Assembly (NCBI RefSeq): GCF_001040945.1
Contig: NZ_CP011930.1
Location: 3,901,021 to 3,965,020, forward strand
Length of the DNA: 64,000 nucleotides
Reading direction: 5' to 3'
From: Herbaspirillum seropedicae
Lineage (GTDB): Bacteria; Pseudomonadota; Gammaproteobacteria; Burkholderiales; Burkholderiaceae_D
Shown here: positions 19,402 through 28,896 of the stretch, piece after piece
Numbering within the stretch: position 1 is the first letter of the stretch
Layout of the letters: every line of letters begins with the position of its first letter
Position numbers and translations under genes: made by a program
The notes under the pieces: model-generated
What the model saw: the letters and a program-made list of their open reading frames with translations, nothing else
Database searches by the model: none
What the model was told of the DNA's origin: nothing

Positions 19402-20468
19402 TTGGCCAGGCTTTCGAATTGGACGCGTGGATCGGCCCACACATAGCAAAGATCCCCCACCAGCTTGACCACCAGGCCGATGAGGGTGAACAGGTAGAGC
19501 GTTCCCATGACCACCGGGTAGTCGCGCCGGATCGCCGACTCATAGGCCAAGAGGCCCATGCCGTCCAGCGAGAACAGGGTCTCGATCAACAGGCTGCCGG
19601 CAAAGAAGGACGCGATGAAGGCCGAGGGGAAGCCGGTCACCAGGGGAATGAGCGCATTGCGGAACACGTGCTTGTACAGCACCCGGCGCTCGGAGAGGCC
19701 CTTGGCGCGCGCGGTGAGCACGTATTGCTTGCGGATTTCCTCGAGGAAGGTATTGCGGGTGAGCATGGTGATGACGGCGAAGGACCCGATCACGGAGGCC
19801 GTCACCGGCAAGGTGATGTGCCACAGGTAATCGGTGATCTTGCCCATCAGCGAGAGGCTTTCCCAGTTGTCCGAGGTCAGTCCGCGCAAGGGGAACCACT
19901 GCACGAAGCTGCCGCCGGCAAACAGCACCAGCAGGAACACGCCCAGCACGAAGCCCGGAATCGAATAACCGACCAGCACCAGCCCGGTGGTGGCCGTATC
20001 GAAGCGCGTACCCTCGCGCACCGCCTTGGCAATGCCCAGCGGCACCGAGATCAGGTAGCTCAACAGGAAAGTCCATAGTCCGATGCTGATGGAGACGGGC
20101 AGCTTGGATTTGACCAGCGTCCAGACATCGCCATGATGGTAGAAGCTCTTGCCCAGATCGAAGGTGAGGAAGCCCTTCAACATCGTCCAGAAGCGCTCCA
20201 CCGGCGGCTTGTCGAAACCGTAGAGCTGCTTGATCTCGGCGATGCGCTGCTCGTCGATGCCCTGCCTGCCGCGATAGGCCGAGGCCCCGCTGGCGGCGCC
20301 GCCACCGGAGGCTTCACCACCGCCGCCACGCCCTTTCATCTCCAGCATGGCCTGTTCCACCGGGCCGCCCGGCACGAACTGGATCACCGCAAAGGTGATG
20401 GCCACCACGCCAAAGAGCGTGGGGATCATCAACAGCACCCGCTTCACTATGTAGGACCAGATATTCAT
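19398..20468 (-). CDS. yejB: Peptide ABC transporter permease
   Basis: A 356-residue OppB/DppB-type permease. It starts MNIWSYIVKRVLLMIPTLFG with the usual first membrane span and has the loop YVLTARAKGLSERRVLYKHVFRNA. A glycine-rich insertion (GRGGGGEASGGGAASG) sits in the first periplasmic loop, a variable place in this family. An ATG four codons upstream (20480) is an alternative start. It is 82 bases downstream of yejA. Confidence 0.92.
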   Translation of the reverse strand: MNIWSYIVKRVLLMIPTLFGVVAITFAVIQFVPGGPVEQAMLEMKGRGGGGEASGGGAASGASAYRGRQGIDEQRIAEIKQLYGFDKPPVERFWTMLKGFLTFDLGKSFYHHGDVWTLVKSKLPVSISIGLWTFLLSYLISVPLGIAKAVREGTRFDTATTGLVLVGYSIPGFVLGVFLLVLFAGGSFVQWFPLRGLTSDNWESLSLMGKITDYLWHITLPVTASVIGSFAVITMLTRNTFLEEIRKQYVLTARAKGLSERRVLYKHVFRNALIPLVTGFPSAFIASFFAGSLLIETLFSLDGMGLLAYESAIRRDYPVVMGTLYLFTLIGLVVKLVGDLCYVWADPRVQFESLAK

Positions 20469-20550
20469 GCCTGCCACCATCCTCGTTCAAGCCCGGCGCT
20501 GCCGGCCTTTGCCTTTGCCGTTGCCTCTGCCCTTGTATTGCAGCTCGTCG

Positions 20551-22380
20551 TCATCGTCCCTTCTCCTCCCACCAGGTGCTGATCACGTAGGGATCGGCCT
20601 GGTAATACAACGGCGCCACCTGGGGAATGCCGAAGCGGTTCTGGTAGGCGATGCGGTGCGTCGAGGAATACCAGTGCGGCACCACGATGTACTTGTGCAG
20701 CAGCACCCGGTCCAGGGCGCGCGCGGCGGCCGTCAGCTTGACGCGGGTGTCGGCCGCGATCACGGTCTGCACCAGCTGGTCCACCACCGGGTCCTTCAGG
20801 CCCCAGGCGTTGTTGGAGCCTTTTTCATCGGCTGCGCGGGAGCCGAACATGTCCAGCAGTTCATTGCCGGGACTGCTGGTATCGGGGAAGCGGATCGAGG
20901 TCATGTCGAAATCGAAATCTTCCATGCGCTTGGCCACCAGCGCGTAATCGGCGCTGCGCTGGACCACGTCGATGCCCAGCGTGCGCAGGTTGCGGGCGAA
21001 CACGCTGATGACGCGCGACATCGAACTCTGGTCATCGAGGATTTCAAAGGATAGCGGCACGCCCTGGGCGTTGCGTACCGCGCCATCGCGATAGACCCAG
21101 CCTGCCTGCGCCAGCAGTTCGCGCGCCTGGCGCAGGTTGGCGCGCAGCGACGACGGGGGATTGGTCGACGGTGGCACCGGCGCCGGACCGAATACCGCCG
21201 GATCGATCTTCAGGCCCTTGGCCTGCAAGGACTTCAGCAGGGCCAGCTCATCGCCCTGCGGTTCGCCCGTGGCGGCCAGGTCGCTGTTGTTGAAGAAGGA
21301 ATAGATGCGGGTGTACTGGCCGTAGAACAACTGGCGGTTCATCCATTCGTAATCCAGCGCCAGCCCGATGGCCTGGCGCACGCGTACGTCCTTGAACTGG
21401 TCGCGCCGCAGGTTCATCACGAAGCCCTGCATGCCGGCGCCGTTGGAGTGCTTGAATTCTTTCTTGATGATGCGGCCATCGCGGAATTGCGGGCCGGTAT
21501 AACTGCGCGCCCAGTTCTTGGCGCTGTATTCCACCACCACATCGAACTCGCCAGCCTTGAAGGCTTCCAGCCGCGCCAGGTCATCCTTGTAGAAACGGTA
21601 GACGATGCGCTCGAAGTTGAACATGCCGCGTCGCGCCGGCACGTCCTTGCCCCAGTAATCAGGATTGCGCTTGTAGGTGATGCTGCGGCCAGTGTCGTAG
21701 CGTTCGATCAGATAGGGGCCGGTGCTGATGGGCGGGGTCAGCTGGATCTGGTCGAAGGGCGTGCCCTGCGCCCACTTCCGCGAAAACACCGGGACGCTGG
21801 CGACGATCAGCGGCAGCTCATGGTTGCTGCTGGCGAAGTCGAAACGCACCGTGGACGCATCCACCACCACGCAAGCCTTGACGTCGGCAAAGACCGACTT
21901 GTACTGCGGCGCGCCCTTGGCCATCAGGGTGTCGAAGGAATACTTCACGTCGGCGGCGCTGACCTTGTCGCCATTGTTGAAGCGCGCCTTGGGATTGAGG
22001 TGGAAGGTCATGGACATGCGATCCGGGGCCAGTTGCATGTCGTCGGCCAGCAAGCCATAGACGGTCGCCACCTCGTCACCGGAAGACACGGCCAGGGTCT
22101 CGAACATCAACTGGTCCAGCCCGGCCGCGGCAACGCCCTTCATCGACATGGGATTGAACTTGTCGAAACTGGTGCGACGGTCGGGATTGGCCAGGTAGAG
22201 CGTGCCGCGCCGGGGCGCGTCGGGGTTGACGTAGTCGAAATGGCTGAAGCCGGGACCGTAACGGGGCGTGTCGTACAGGGAAAAGGCGTGCTCGGCGCGA
22301 GCGGGGGCTGGGGCGTGGGCCAGCACCGTGGCCAGCAGGCAGGAAAGGAGAAACTTGTGCTTCTTCAGGGGCTTGACCAT
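20551..22380 (-). CDS. yejA: Peptide ABC transporter periplasmic binding protein
   Basis: A 609-residue SBP_bac_5 family protein with a Sec signal peptide (MVKPLKKHKFLLSCLLATVL, predicted cleavage after ARA). It carries the family signature FNPMSMKGVAAAGLDQLMFETLA and YGLLADDMQLAPDRMSMTFHL. It would bind extracellular oligopeptides and deliver them to YejB/YejE. First gene of the operon; a possible -10 element lies on the minus strand at 22465-22470. Confidence 0.92.
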   Translation of the reverse strand: MVKPLKKHKFLLSCLLATVLAHAPAPARAEHAFSLYDTPRYGPGFSHFDYVNPDAPRRGTLYLANPDRRTSFDKFNPMSMKGVAAAGLDQLMFETLAVSSGDEVATVYGLLADDMQLAPDRMSMTFHLNPKARFNNGDKVSAADVKYSFDTLMAKGAPQYKSVFADVKACVVVDASTVRFDFASSNHELPLIVASVPVFSRKWAQGTPFDQIQLTPPISTGPYLIERYDTGRSITYKRNPDYWGKDVPARRGMFNFERIVYRFYKDDLARLEAFKAGEFDVVVEYSAKNWARSYTGPQFRDGRIIKKEFKHSNGAGMQGFVMNLRRDQFKDVRVRQAIGLALDYEWMNRQLFYGQYTRIYSFFNNSDLAATGEPQGDELALLKSLQAKGLKIDPAVFGPAPVPPSTNPPSSLRANLRQARELLAQAGWVYRDGAVRNAQGVPLSFEILDDQSSMSRVISVFARNLRTLGIDVVQRSADYALVAKRMEDFDFDMTSIRFPDTSSPGNELLDMFGSRAADEKGSNNAWGLKDPVVDQLVQTVIAADTRVKLTAAARALDRVLLHKYIVVPHWYSSTHRIAYQNRFGIPQVAPLYYQADPYVISTWWEEKGR

Positions 22381-22775
22381 GCGTTTGTCTGTCTGCGCTC
22401 AAAGCGTTGATGTCATGGGGCAGGCAAAGCCATGCCTGCCAGCGGAAACGAGTCCGATCGGCGCATTGTAAAGAGTGGAACGATTACAGGGAAGCAATTA
22501 AAACGCCTGTGAAGGCGGGAGGAAGCATCCATGAAGTATCAATGCAGTATCAATGAATCCCCCGCCAAGCGCCGGCAAAGAGGCGGCCCATCCCGCCACC
22601 CTGCCCAGCCTGGCAGGGCGCAAAGGTTGCCGCGCCTGCCGCAAGCCCCTACAATCCGGGTCTGTCCCAGCCCGGCGACCGCCCCCTGCGCGGCGCCGCT
22701 AACATCACCGGCCGCGCCGCGCCTGCTTCTGCCCCGCAGAGAAGCGCACTACGCGGCGGACCACACGGAGTCAAC
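22381..22775. other. Divergent control region between yejA and fabI
   Basis: 395 bases with no believable gene. On the minus strand TACAAT (22465-22470) is a possible -10 for yejA, with only a weak -35. AGTATCAATG occurs twice in tandem (22535-22544 and 22546-22555). No clear promoter for fabI could be assigned by eye. Confidence 0.4.
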
Positions 22776-23558
22776 ATGGCATTTCTGCAAGGCAAAAAAA
22801 TCCTGATCACCGGCTTGCTGTCCAACCGTTCCATTGCCTACGGCATCGCCCAGGCCTGCAAGCGCGAAGGCGCCGAACTGGCCTTCACCTATGTGGGTGA
22901 GCGCTTCAAGGACCGCATCACCAAGTTCGCCGAAGAATTCGACAGCAAGCTGGTCTTCGACTGCGACGTCGGCAGCGATGAGCAGATCAATGCCCTGTTC
23001 GCCGACCTGGGCAAGTCCTGGAGCCAGCTCGACGGTCTGGTCCACGCCATCGGCTTTGCGCCCTCCGAAGCGATTGCCGGCGATTTCCTGGAAGGCTTCT
23101 CGCGTGAAGGCTTCAAGATCGCCCACGACATCTCCGCCTACAGCTTCCCGGCCATGGCCAAGGCCGCCATGCCGCTGCTGTCGTCCAATGCAGCCCTGCT
23201 GACCCTGACCTACCTGGGCTCGGAACGCGTGGTCCCCAACTACAACACCATGGGCCTGGCCAAGGCTTCCCTGGAAGCTTCGGTGCGCTACCTGGCCGAA
23301 TCGCTGGGCCCCAAGGGCGTGCGCGTCAATGGCGTCTCGGCCGGCCCCATCAAGACCCTGGCCGCCAGCGGCATCAAGGGCTTCGGCAAGATCCTGGGCG
23401 CCGTGGCCGCCACCGCCCCGCTGCGCCGTAATGTGACCATCGAAGACGTCGGCAATGCCTCGGCCTTCCTGCTCTCCGACCTGGCCTCGGGCATCACTGG
23501 CGAGATCACCTATGTGGATGGCGGCTTCTCCCGCGTTGTGGGTGGAATGGCTGAATAA
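22776..23558 (+). CDS. fabI: Enoyl-ACP reductase (NADH)
   Basis: A 260-residue short-chain dehydrogenase-type enzyme that reduces enoyl-ACP in each round of fatty acid elongation. The FabI-specific nucleotide motif [13 protein letters not shown] replaces the usual TGxxxGIG. The catalytic Y146, Y156 and K163 of [20 protein letters not shown] align exactly with E. coli numbering. The ATG at 22776 follows CACGGAG. This is the triclosan/diazaborine target enzyme type. Monocistronic by context. Confidence 0.96.
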   Translation: MAFLQGKKILITGLLSNRSIAYGIAQACKREGAELAFTYVGERFKDRITKFAEEFDSKLVFDCDVGSDEQINALFADLGKSWSQLDGLVHAIGFAPSEAIAGDFLEGFSREGFKIAHDISAYSFPAMAKAAMPLLSSNAALLTLTYLGSERVVPNYNTMGLAKASLEASVRYLAESLGPKGVRVNGVSAGPIKTLAASGIKGFGKILGAVAATAPLRRNVTIEDVGNASAFLLSDLASGITGEITYVDGGFSRVVGGMAE

Positions 23559-23947
23559 TCAAGCACCACCCACAATAAAGAGACAGTTTCTTGAAATAGC
23601 TTCGTGCTAATTTCGAGCTTTTCAGGTATGATTCGCCTTGTGCATTGCAATAACCAATGCGCAGGCGAATCGGACGTGAAATCTGTCCTGCAGAGTTTCC
23701 AGCCGTATCCGCCCAAGCAGCTTCGCAAGCCTTACCTGTCATAACGACAAGTTCCCAGTAAAAGCCCCCCGCCCCTGGCATCCCTTGATGATGCCGTCCC
23801 GGCGCAAAGCTTTTGTGCCGAAATTTCTTTGTATTTTTCATAGTCATTTCGTCGGTTGGCGTTGCTTTTTTTCGTTCAGGCACTCGATGCCCGGCGCGCT
23901 TGCGTGCGCCCGTCTCGTGCCTGGCGTTCACTTTCACGAAAGAGATT
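23559..23947 (+). other. Long leader region of the DEAD-box helicase gene
   Basis: 389 bases between fabI and the helicase start with no believable gene. It contains a TATGAT hexamer (23627-23632), a long hairpin (23631-23670), and a T-rich stretch around 23810-23875. Long structured leaders are common on cold-inducible RNA helicase genes, which makes post-transcriptional control plausible. Confidence 0.45.
23631..23670 (+). repeat. Long inverted repeat (hairpin) in the helicase leader
   Basis: Outer arms ATTCGCCT (23631-23638) and AGGCGAAT (23663-23670) pair perfectly. Inner arms GTGCATTG and CAATGCGC pair with one G-U, with a single bulged T between and a 7-base loop. No T run follows, so it is not a classical terminator. 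Confidence 0.6.
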
Positions 23948-25480
23948 ATGACTTTTGAAGCACTCGGCCTGAACCCTTCGATCATCAAAGCCCTGACCGA
24001 AGCAGGCTATACCTCCCCGACCCCGGTCCAGGAAAAAGCCATCCCCGCCGCCATCAGCGGCCAGGATCTGCTGGTGTCCTCGCAGACCGGCTCGGGCAAG
24101 ACCGCCGCCTTCATGCTGCCTTCGCTGCACCAGCTGGCAGACCTGCCGCCGGCGCCGCAAGCAGCCCGTACCCCCAACCAGGAACGCCAGGCCAGCCGCG
24201 CCCGTGGCGAGCGTCCGCGTTACCAGCCGGCACAGCCGAAGATGCTGGTGCTGACCCCGACCCGCGAACTGGCCCTGCAAGTGACCACCGCCACCGACAA
24301 GTACGGCGCCTACATGCGCCGCGTGCGCGTGGTGTCCATCCTGGGCGGCATGCCGTATCCGAAGCAGATGCAACTGCTGTCGCGCAACCCGGAAATCCTG
24401 GTGGCGACCCCGGGCCGTCTGATCGACCATATGGAGTCCGGCAAGATCGATTTCTCGCAACTGCAGATCCTGGTGCTGGACGAAGCTGACCGCATGCTGG
24501 ACATGGGCTTCATCGACGACATCGAAAAGATCGTCGCCGCCACCCCGGCGACCCGCCAGACCATGCTGTTCTCGGCCACGCTGGACGGCGTGGTTGGCAA
24601 CATGGCCAAGCGCATCACCAACAATCCGCTGACCATCCAGATCGCCAGCTCGTCGACCCGTCATGAAAACATCATGCAGCGCGTGCACTTCGTGGATGAC
24701 CTGTCGCACAAGAATCGCCTTCTGGATCATCTGCTGCGCGACACCAGCATCGACCAGGCCGTGATCTTCACCGCCACCAAGCGTGACGCCGACACCATCG
24801 CCGATCGCCTCAACATCGCCGGTTTCGCTGCTGCCGCACTGCATGGCGACATGCACCAGGGCGCCCGCAACCGTACCTTGAACAGCCTGCGCCGCGGCCA
24901 GGTGCGCATGCTGGTGGCCACCGACGTGGCTGCCCGCGGCATCGACGTGCCGGGCATCACCCACGTGTTCAACTACGACCTGCCCAAGTTCGCTGAAGAC
25001 TACGTCCACCGCATCGGCCGTACCGGCCGTGCCGGCCGCAATGGCGTGGCGATCTCGCTGGTGAACCACGCCGAAGGCATGCAGGTCAAGCGCATCGAGC
25101 GCTTCACCAAGCAGACCATTCCGGTCGATGTGGTCGAAGGTTTCGAGCCGAAGAAGTCGGCTGCTCCGCGCAGCCCGCGCAAGCCGGGCGGCTGGCGTCC
25201 GGGTGATGGCCGCAGCAACAACGGCCCGCGTTACGGCGCCGGCAACCGCGAAGGTGGCGGTCATCGCGAAGGTGGTTTCGGCGGCAATCGTGAAGGTGGC
25301 CATCGCGAAGGCGGTTTCGGCGGTAATCGTGAAGGCGGCTACAACCGCGAAGGCCGCAGCTTCGGCGGCGCCAAGCCGGGCAACGGCCCGCGTCGCGAGG
25401 GTGGCGGCGGTGGCGGCTACAAGGGCAATGGCGGCGGTTTCCGCGCCGACGGTCCGCGCCGCTCCTACGGCGATCGTTGA
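23948..25480 (+). CDS. rhlE: DEAD-box RNA helicase (RhlE-like) with Gly/Arg-rich tail
   Basis: A 510-residue ATP-dependent RNA helicase. The helicase core has the Q-motif region (FEALGLNPSIIKALTEAGY), Walker A SQTGSGKTAA, PTRELALQ, VLDEADRMLDMGF, SATLDG, ATDVAARGIDVPG and HRIGRTGRAGR. A basic, glycine-rich tail of about 100 residues is built from repeated NREGG/HREGGFGG units that probably bind RNA. I chose the ATG at 23948 (AAAGAG upstream, MTFEALGL matches the family). An upstream in-frame start at 23813 would add 45 residues without family resemblance. The exact paralogue class is not certain. Confidence 0.88.
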   Translation: MTFEALGLNPSIIKALTEAGYTSPTPVQEKAIPAAISGQDLLVSSQTGSGKTAAFMLPSLHQLADLPPAPQAARTPNQERQASRARGERPRYQPAQPKMLVLTPTRELALQVTTATDKYGAYMRRVRVVSILGGMPYPKQMQLLSRNPEILVATPGRLIDHMESGKIDFSQLQILVLDEADRMLDMGFIDDIEKIVAATPATRQTMLFSATLDGVVGNMAKRITNNPLTIQIASSSTRHENIMQRVHFVDDLSHKNRLLDHLLRDTSIDQAVIFTATKRDADTIADRLNIAGFAAAALHGDMHQGARNRTLNSLRRGQVRMLVATDVAARGIDVPGITHVFNYDLPKFAEDYVHRIGRTGRAGRNGVAISLVNHAEGMQVKRIERFTKQTIPVDVVEGFEPKKSAAPRSPRKPGGWRPGDGRSNNGPRYGAGNREGGGHREGGFGGNREGGHREGGFGGNREGGYNREGRSFGGAKPGNGPRREGGGGGGYKGNGGGFRADGPRRSYGDR

Positions 25481-25504
25481 TCGCTGGACGCTGTCCTGAT
25501 GTTG

Positions 25505-25533
25505 AAAAGCCGCTTCCTCGGAAGCGGCTTTTT
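25505..25533 (+). terminator. Intrinsic terminator after the helicase gene
   Basis: Stem AAAAGCCGCTTCC with GGAAGCGGCTTTT and a very tight loop, ending in a run of five T. Confidence 0.85.
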
Positions 25534-25558
25534 CTTGGGCGGGATCATCGACATCTGA

Positions 25559-25813
25559 TCATGCCAGCAGCCAATGACCATTGCGCTTGATTTCGTCATG
25601 CATGGCGTCGGGTGCAAGATCCAACTCGCCGGGCCAGGTCACTACACCTTCGATCAAGCGGACCTGGTTGAACTGGGCCTGATCCTTCAAGGATGCAAAG
25701 ACTCCCCTAAAAAAGCTTGGGAGAAAGCTGACCCGACCTTCCACCCCATCCCTGAAGCGAACCTGCAACGCATATTCACCGCAAAGTTTGACTTCCACTA
25801 CGTCCCATTGCAT
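25559..25813 (-). CDS. DUF2442 domain protein
   Basis: An 84-residue protein with the DUF2442 pattern: VVEVKLCGEYALQVRFRDGVEGRVSF, then a short helix region and GVVTWPGELDLAPDAMHDEI. Such proteins are often paired with a DUF4160 partner in toxin-antitoxin-like loci. No such partner is visible on either side here, so it is a solitary copy. Function unknown. A small inverted repeat, AAATCGG/CCGATTT (25832-25851), sits just upstream of its start on the minus strand. Confidence 0.8.
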   Translation of the reverse strand: MQWDVVEVKLCGEYALQVRFRDGVEGRVSFLPSFFRGVFASLKDQAQFNQVRLIEGVVTWPGELDLAPDAMHDEIKRNGHWLLA

Positions 25814-25925
25814 GGCGGATGCCCCTCAGGTAAATCGGTTCAATCCGATTTGGCTTATTCCCTCCCGCGGGCCATTTTACAAGCATCGCGGAGCGACTGC
25901 GATTCCCTCCAGCCGCAGAACGAAC

Positions 25926-26561
25926 TCAAGCGGAACACTGCCCTCCCTGCCCCGCCTGCAAAGCTCGCACGTTATCGGCAATGGCCTGCACCGCCTGTCC
26001 CACCGCCTTCTGCGTGGCGGCCACTACATCCGCATTGGCGCTGCCTGCCACGCGCTCGACCACCGTCAGACGGCAAGCCGCGCTGCGGCGGTCGTCGGAG
26101 CGGGTGATGGTCCAGCCGAAGCTGGCCTGGACCTGGCCATTGCGCATGGCGTCGAAATCGCGCAGTTCGACGTTGATGCGATAGCTGGGCTGGTCCGCCG
26201 GACGCCCGCCGCGCGAGACATCGATGGCGCCCAGCCTGGCCGCCACCCCCGCCGCCAGTGCATCGCGCAACTCATTGTTGAAGGGCGAGGACCAGCGCTC
26301 CTGCTCCAGCACATCCACCCGCGTGGCATCGCTGCGCACCACCAGCTGCGGTCGCGCCAAGCGCTCGGGCACAGCCACCGGCATGACTTCGATGAAGGTC
26401 TGCGGCCCCTGGGCGGCGCTGCGTGCGGTCGCGCCTGCGTCGGTGGGGGCGGCCAGGGTGTAGAACTGCGTGGGCGGGGTGCTGCCGCAGGCGGTCAGCA
26501 GGCCAGCGGCCAGCGCCGCTGCGCCCAGGGTCTTGAGGGAAAGGCTCTTCATGGCTTGCAT
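25926..26561 (-). CDS. pqiC: PqiC-type outer membrane lipoprotein (ABC-type transport auxiliary)
   Basis: A protein of about 211 residues with a lipoprotein signal peptide ending LAAGLLTACGS (lipobox LTAC) followed by the PqiC/DUF330 start TPPTQFYTLAAP. PqiC anchors the PqiB tunnel at the outer membrane. The start lies in an ATGATG pair overlapping the pqiB stop; I chose the second ATG (26561) because AGGAG is five bases upstream. Last gene of the pqi operon. Confidence 0.88.
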   Translation of the reverse strand: MQAMKSLSLKTLGAAALAAGLLTACGSTPPTQFYTLAAPTDAGATARSAAQGPQTFIEVMPVAVPERLARPQLVVRSDATRVDVLEQERWSSPFNNELRDALAAGVAARLGAIDVSRGGRPADQPSYRINVELRDFDAMRNGQVQASFGWTITRSDDRRSAACRLTVVERVAGSANADVVAATQKAVGQAVQAIADNVRALQAGQGGQCSA

Positions 26562-28189
26562 CATGGCTCCTGTTTGCCCCGGATCAGCGATTCCGGATGC
26601 TGTTGCAGGTAATCGGTGAGGATACGGATCGAGGCCGCGGCCTTGGACAGTTCCTGCATGGTCTGGCGGATGTCCTGCTGCAGCGGTGCGTCGTCCGACA
26701 GCGTGCGCTCGGCTGCATTGAGGGTCTTGCGGGCATCCTTCATGGCCGCCTGCATCTCGGGCGCGATATCGTTGTTGATGCGCGCAGCGGTCTGCTCTGC
26801 GGTGGACAAGGTCTTGTTCAAGGTCTTCAGCGTAGTCTGCAGATCACGGCCGATCTCGTCGAAGGGCACCTTGGAAAGCTTGCCGGCGATATCCGAGAGC
26901 TGCTGCTGCAATTCATCCAGGCTGCCCGGGATGGTGGGCAGTTCCAGCGGCGTCTTGTCTGGATCGATCTGGGCCGGCTTGGCCTTGGGGAAGAAATCGA
27001 TCGCTACATACAGCTGGCCGGTCAGCAGGTTGCCGTTGCGCAGCTGGGCGCGCAGGCCGCGCTTGACCAGCGTGCGCAGCAGATGCGCATTGGAACGGCG
27101 TTGCTCGCCGGTCTCTTCCTGGAAGCGGCGGCCCAGGCGCTCGGGATAGATCTGCACCACCACCGGCATGCGGAATTCGCCGCGCGCCTTGTCATACTCG
27201 ACGCCAATGCTCTTGACCTCGCCCAGCACCACGCCGCGGAAGTCCACCGTAGCGCCCGGCTGCAGGCCGCGCAGGGACTGGTCGAAATACAGCAGCGCAG
27301 TCTGCGGCACGCCGTCGGGCTCCTTCATGGCGGCGCTTTCATCTTCCACCAGCGCATACTCGGCGCCTTCCTTGGCGGGTGCGCTCACGCGGTCCTCATC
27401 ACGGTCACGGAAGGCGATGCCGCCCAGCACCACGGTCGCCAGCGCCTGGGTGTGCAGCTTGAAGCCGCTGGCGTTGAGCTCCATGTCGAAGCCGCTGGCA
27501 TGCCAGAAGCGCGAAGTCTGGGTGACGAACTTGTCATAGGGCGCATTGACGAAGATGCGCAAGGTCACGCCACGACCATCGGCATCGAGGTCGTAGGCCA
27601 CCACCTGGCCCACCTTGATGCGGCGATAGAAGATGGGCGAGCCGATGTCCAGTGAACCCAGATCATTGGTATGCAGCACGAACTGGCGGCCGGAAGCGTC
27701 GCGTGTGACGATGGGTGGCTGTTCCAGGCCGACGAAGCTCTTCTTGCTCTGCTCGGAGGCGCCAGGATCAGCGCCGATATAAGCGCCCGACAGCAGCGTG
27801 CCCAGTCCCGAAATGCCCGAGGCTGCAATGCGCGGACGCACCACCCAGTAGCGCGTGTCTTCGGCATCGAAACCGGCGGCTTCCTTGTTGAGCTGGATGC
27901 CCACCAGCACGTGCGAACGGTCCGGGGCGAGTTTCAGGGTCTGCACCTGGCCGATTTCCACATCCTTGTACTTGACCCGCGTCTTGCCCGCCTCCAGCCC
28001 TTCGGCGGAGCGGAAGGTCACCGTGACCAGGGGGCCGCGATCGATCAGGATCTTGGCTACCAGCGAGAGGCCGACCACAGCGGCGATGATGGGAATGAGC
28101 CACACCAGCGATGGCAGCCAGTTGCGCTGGCGCGTGCGGCGGGGCTGCAGCAGCGCCGGCTTGTCCTCGGGGGTGTCAGGTGGAGTCAT
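26561..28189 (-). CDS. pqiB: PqiB-type MCE protein for intermembrane lipid transport
   Basis: A 542-residue protein with one N-terminal membrane span (about 24-46, WLPSLVWLIPIIAAVVGLSL) and three MCE domains. The first has VTVTFRSAEGLEAGKTRVKYKDVEIGQV, the second GSPIFYRRIKVGQVVAYDL, the third PGATVDFRGVVLGEVKSIGV. A long C-terminal helix follows, which in PqiB forms a needle spanning the periplasm. The ATG at 28189 overlaps the upstream pqiA stop (ATGA); the longer open frame runs into the upstream gene and is rejected. Confidence 0.92.
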   Translation of the reverse strand: MTPPDTPEDKPALLQPRRTRQRNWLPSLVWLIPIIAAVVGLSLVAKILIDRGPLVTVTFRSAEGLEAGKTRVKYKDVEIGQVQTLKLAPDRSHVLVGIQLNKEAAGFDAEDTRYWVVRPRIAASGISGLGTLLSGAYIGADPGASEQSKKSFVGLEQPPIVTRDASGRQFVLHTNDLGSLDIGSPIFYRRIKVGQVVAYDLDADGRGVTLRIFVNAPYDKFVTQTSRFWHASGFDMELNASGFKLHTQALATVVLGGIAFRDRDEDRVSAPAKEGAEYALVEDESAAMKEPDGVPQTALLYFDQSLRGLQPGATVDFRGVVLGEVKSIGVEYDKARGEFRMPVVVQIYPERLGRRFQEETGEQRRSNAHLLRTLVKRGLRAQLRNGNLLTGQLYVAIDFFPKAKPAQIDPDKTPLELPTIPGSLDELQQQLSDIAGKLSKVPFDEIGRDLQTTLKTLNKTLSTAEQTAARINNDIAPEMQAAMKDARKTLNAAERTLSDDAPLQQDIRQTMQELSKAAASIRILTDYLQQHPESLIRGKQEP

Positions 28190-28896
28190 GCGGGTTCCTG
28201 TTTCTTGTTGGCAGGGGGAGTCGGGTCGGCATCGTCCCAGATCAGGCGTGGATCGAAGGCCAGCGAAGCCAGCATGGTCAGCACCACCACCGCACCGAAG
28301 GCGGCGATGCCGATGCCGGCGTGGATATTGGCAAAACCATGGATCTTGACCAGCCCGGTCAGCACCGAGACCACGAAGACGTCCAGCATGGACCAGCGGC
28401 CGATGGCCTCGACCAGGCGATACAGCTTGGCGCGTTGCAGGCGCTGCCAGCGGCTGCGGCGGCGCGCCGAGAACACCAGGATGCCCAGCGCCACCAGCTT
28501 GAACAGCGGCACCAGGAAGCTGGCCACGAAGACCACCAGCGCCAGGCCCCATTCGCCCGAGGTCCAGAAATAGATGACGCCGGAGAGGATGGTGTCGCGC
28601 TGCTCGTCGAAGAGCGTGCGGGTGACCATCACCGGCATCAGGTTGGCCGGGATGTACATGATGCAGGCCGCGATCAGCAGCGCCCAGGTGCGGGTCAGGC
28701 TGTCGATCTTGCGTACGTGCAGTGGCGCGTGGCAGACGCCGCAGCGTTCACCGGCCTGCGCATCCTGCCAGACCGTGCCGCAGTGATGACAACCGATCAC
28801 GTCCAGCGACGCGGCCTGCTGCACCGGCAGGTCTTGCGCGCCGTCCTCGGCCAGGCCGGCGGAGGTGGCGGCGGAGGTGGATGCAGGGCGGCTCAC
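28186..28896 (-). CDS. pqiA: PqiA-family inner membrane protein, second half-protein
   Basis: A 236-residue protein with a zinc-ribbon-like head (CHHCGTVWQDAQAGERCGVCHAPL) and about four membrane spans beginning WALLIAACIMYIPANLMPVMV, the PqiA domain signature. In E. coli PqiA carries two such domains in one chain; here they are separate genes. The start is a GTG at 28896 overlapping the stop of the upstream pqiA gene (GTGA). The longer open frame extending to 29658 is a read-through of the other gene in a different frame. Confidence 0.85.
   Translation of the reverse strand: MSRPASTSAATSAGLAEDGAQDLPVQQAASLDVIGCHHCGTVWQDAQAGERCGVCHAPLHVRKIDSLTRTWALLIAACIMYIPANLMPVMVTRTLFDEQRDTILSGVIYFWTSGEWGLALVVFVASFLVPLFKLVALGILVFSARRRSRWQRLQRAKLYRLVEAIGRWSMLDVFVVSVLTGLVKIHGFANIHAGIGIAAFGAVVVLTMLASLAFDPRLIWDDADPTPPANKKQEPA

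Noticed and set aside
23631..23670. Hairpin considered as the fabI terminator
   Set aside because: No T run follows on either strand, so it was kept as a leader structure instead.
23506..23988. 160-codon minus-strand ORF between fabI and the helicase
   Set aside because: Lies across the helicase leader and its hairpin and has no family resemblance.
25574..26107. 177-codon plus-strand ORF opposite DUF2442 and pqiC
   Set aside because: No ribosome site or recognisable domain; overlaps two genes on the other strand.
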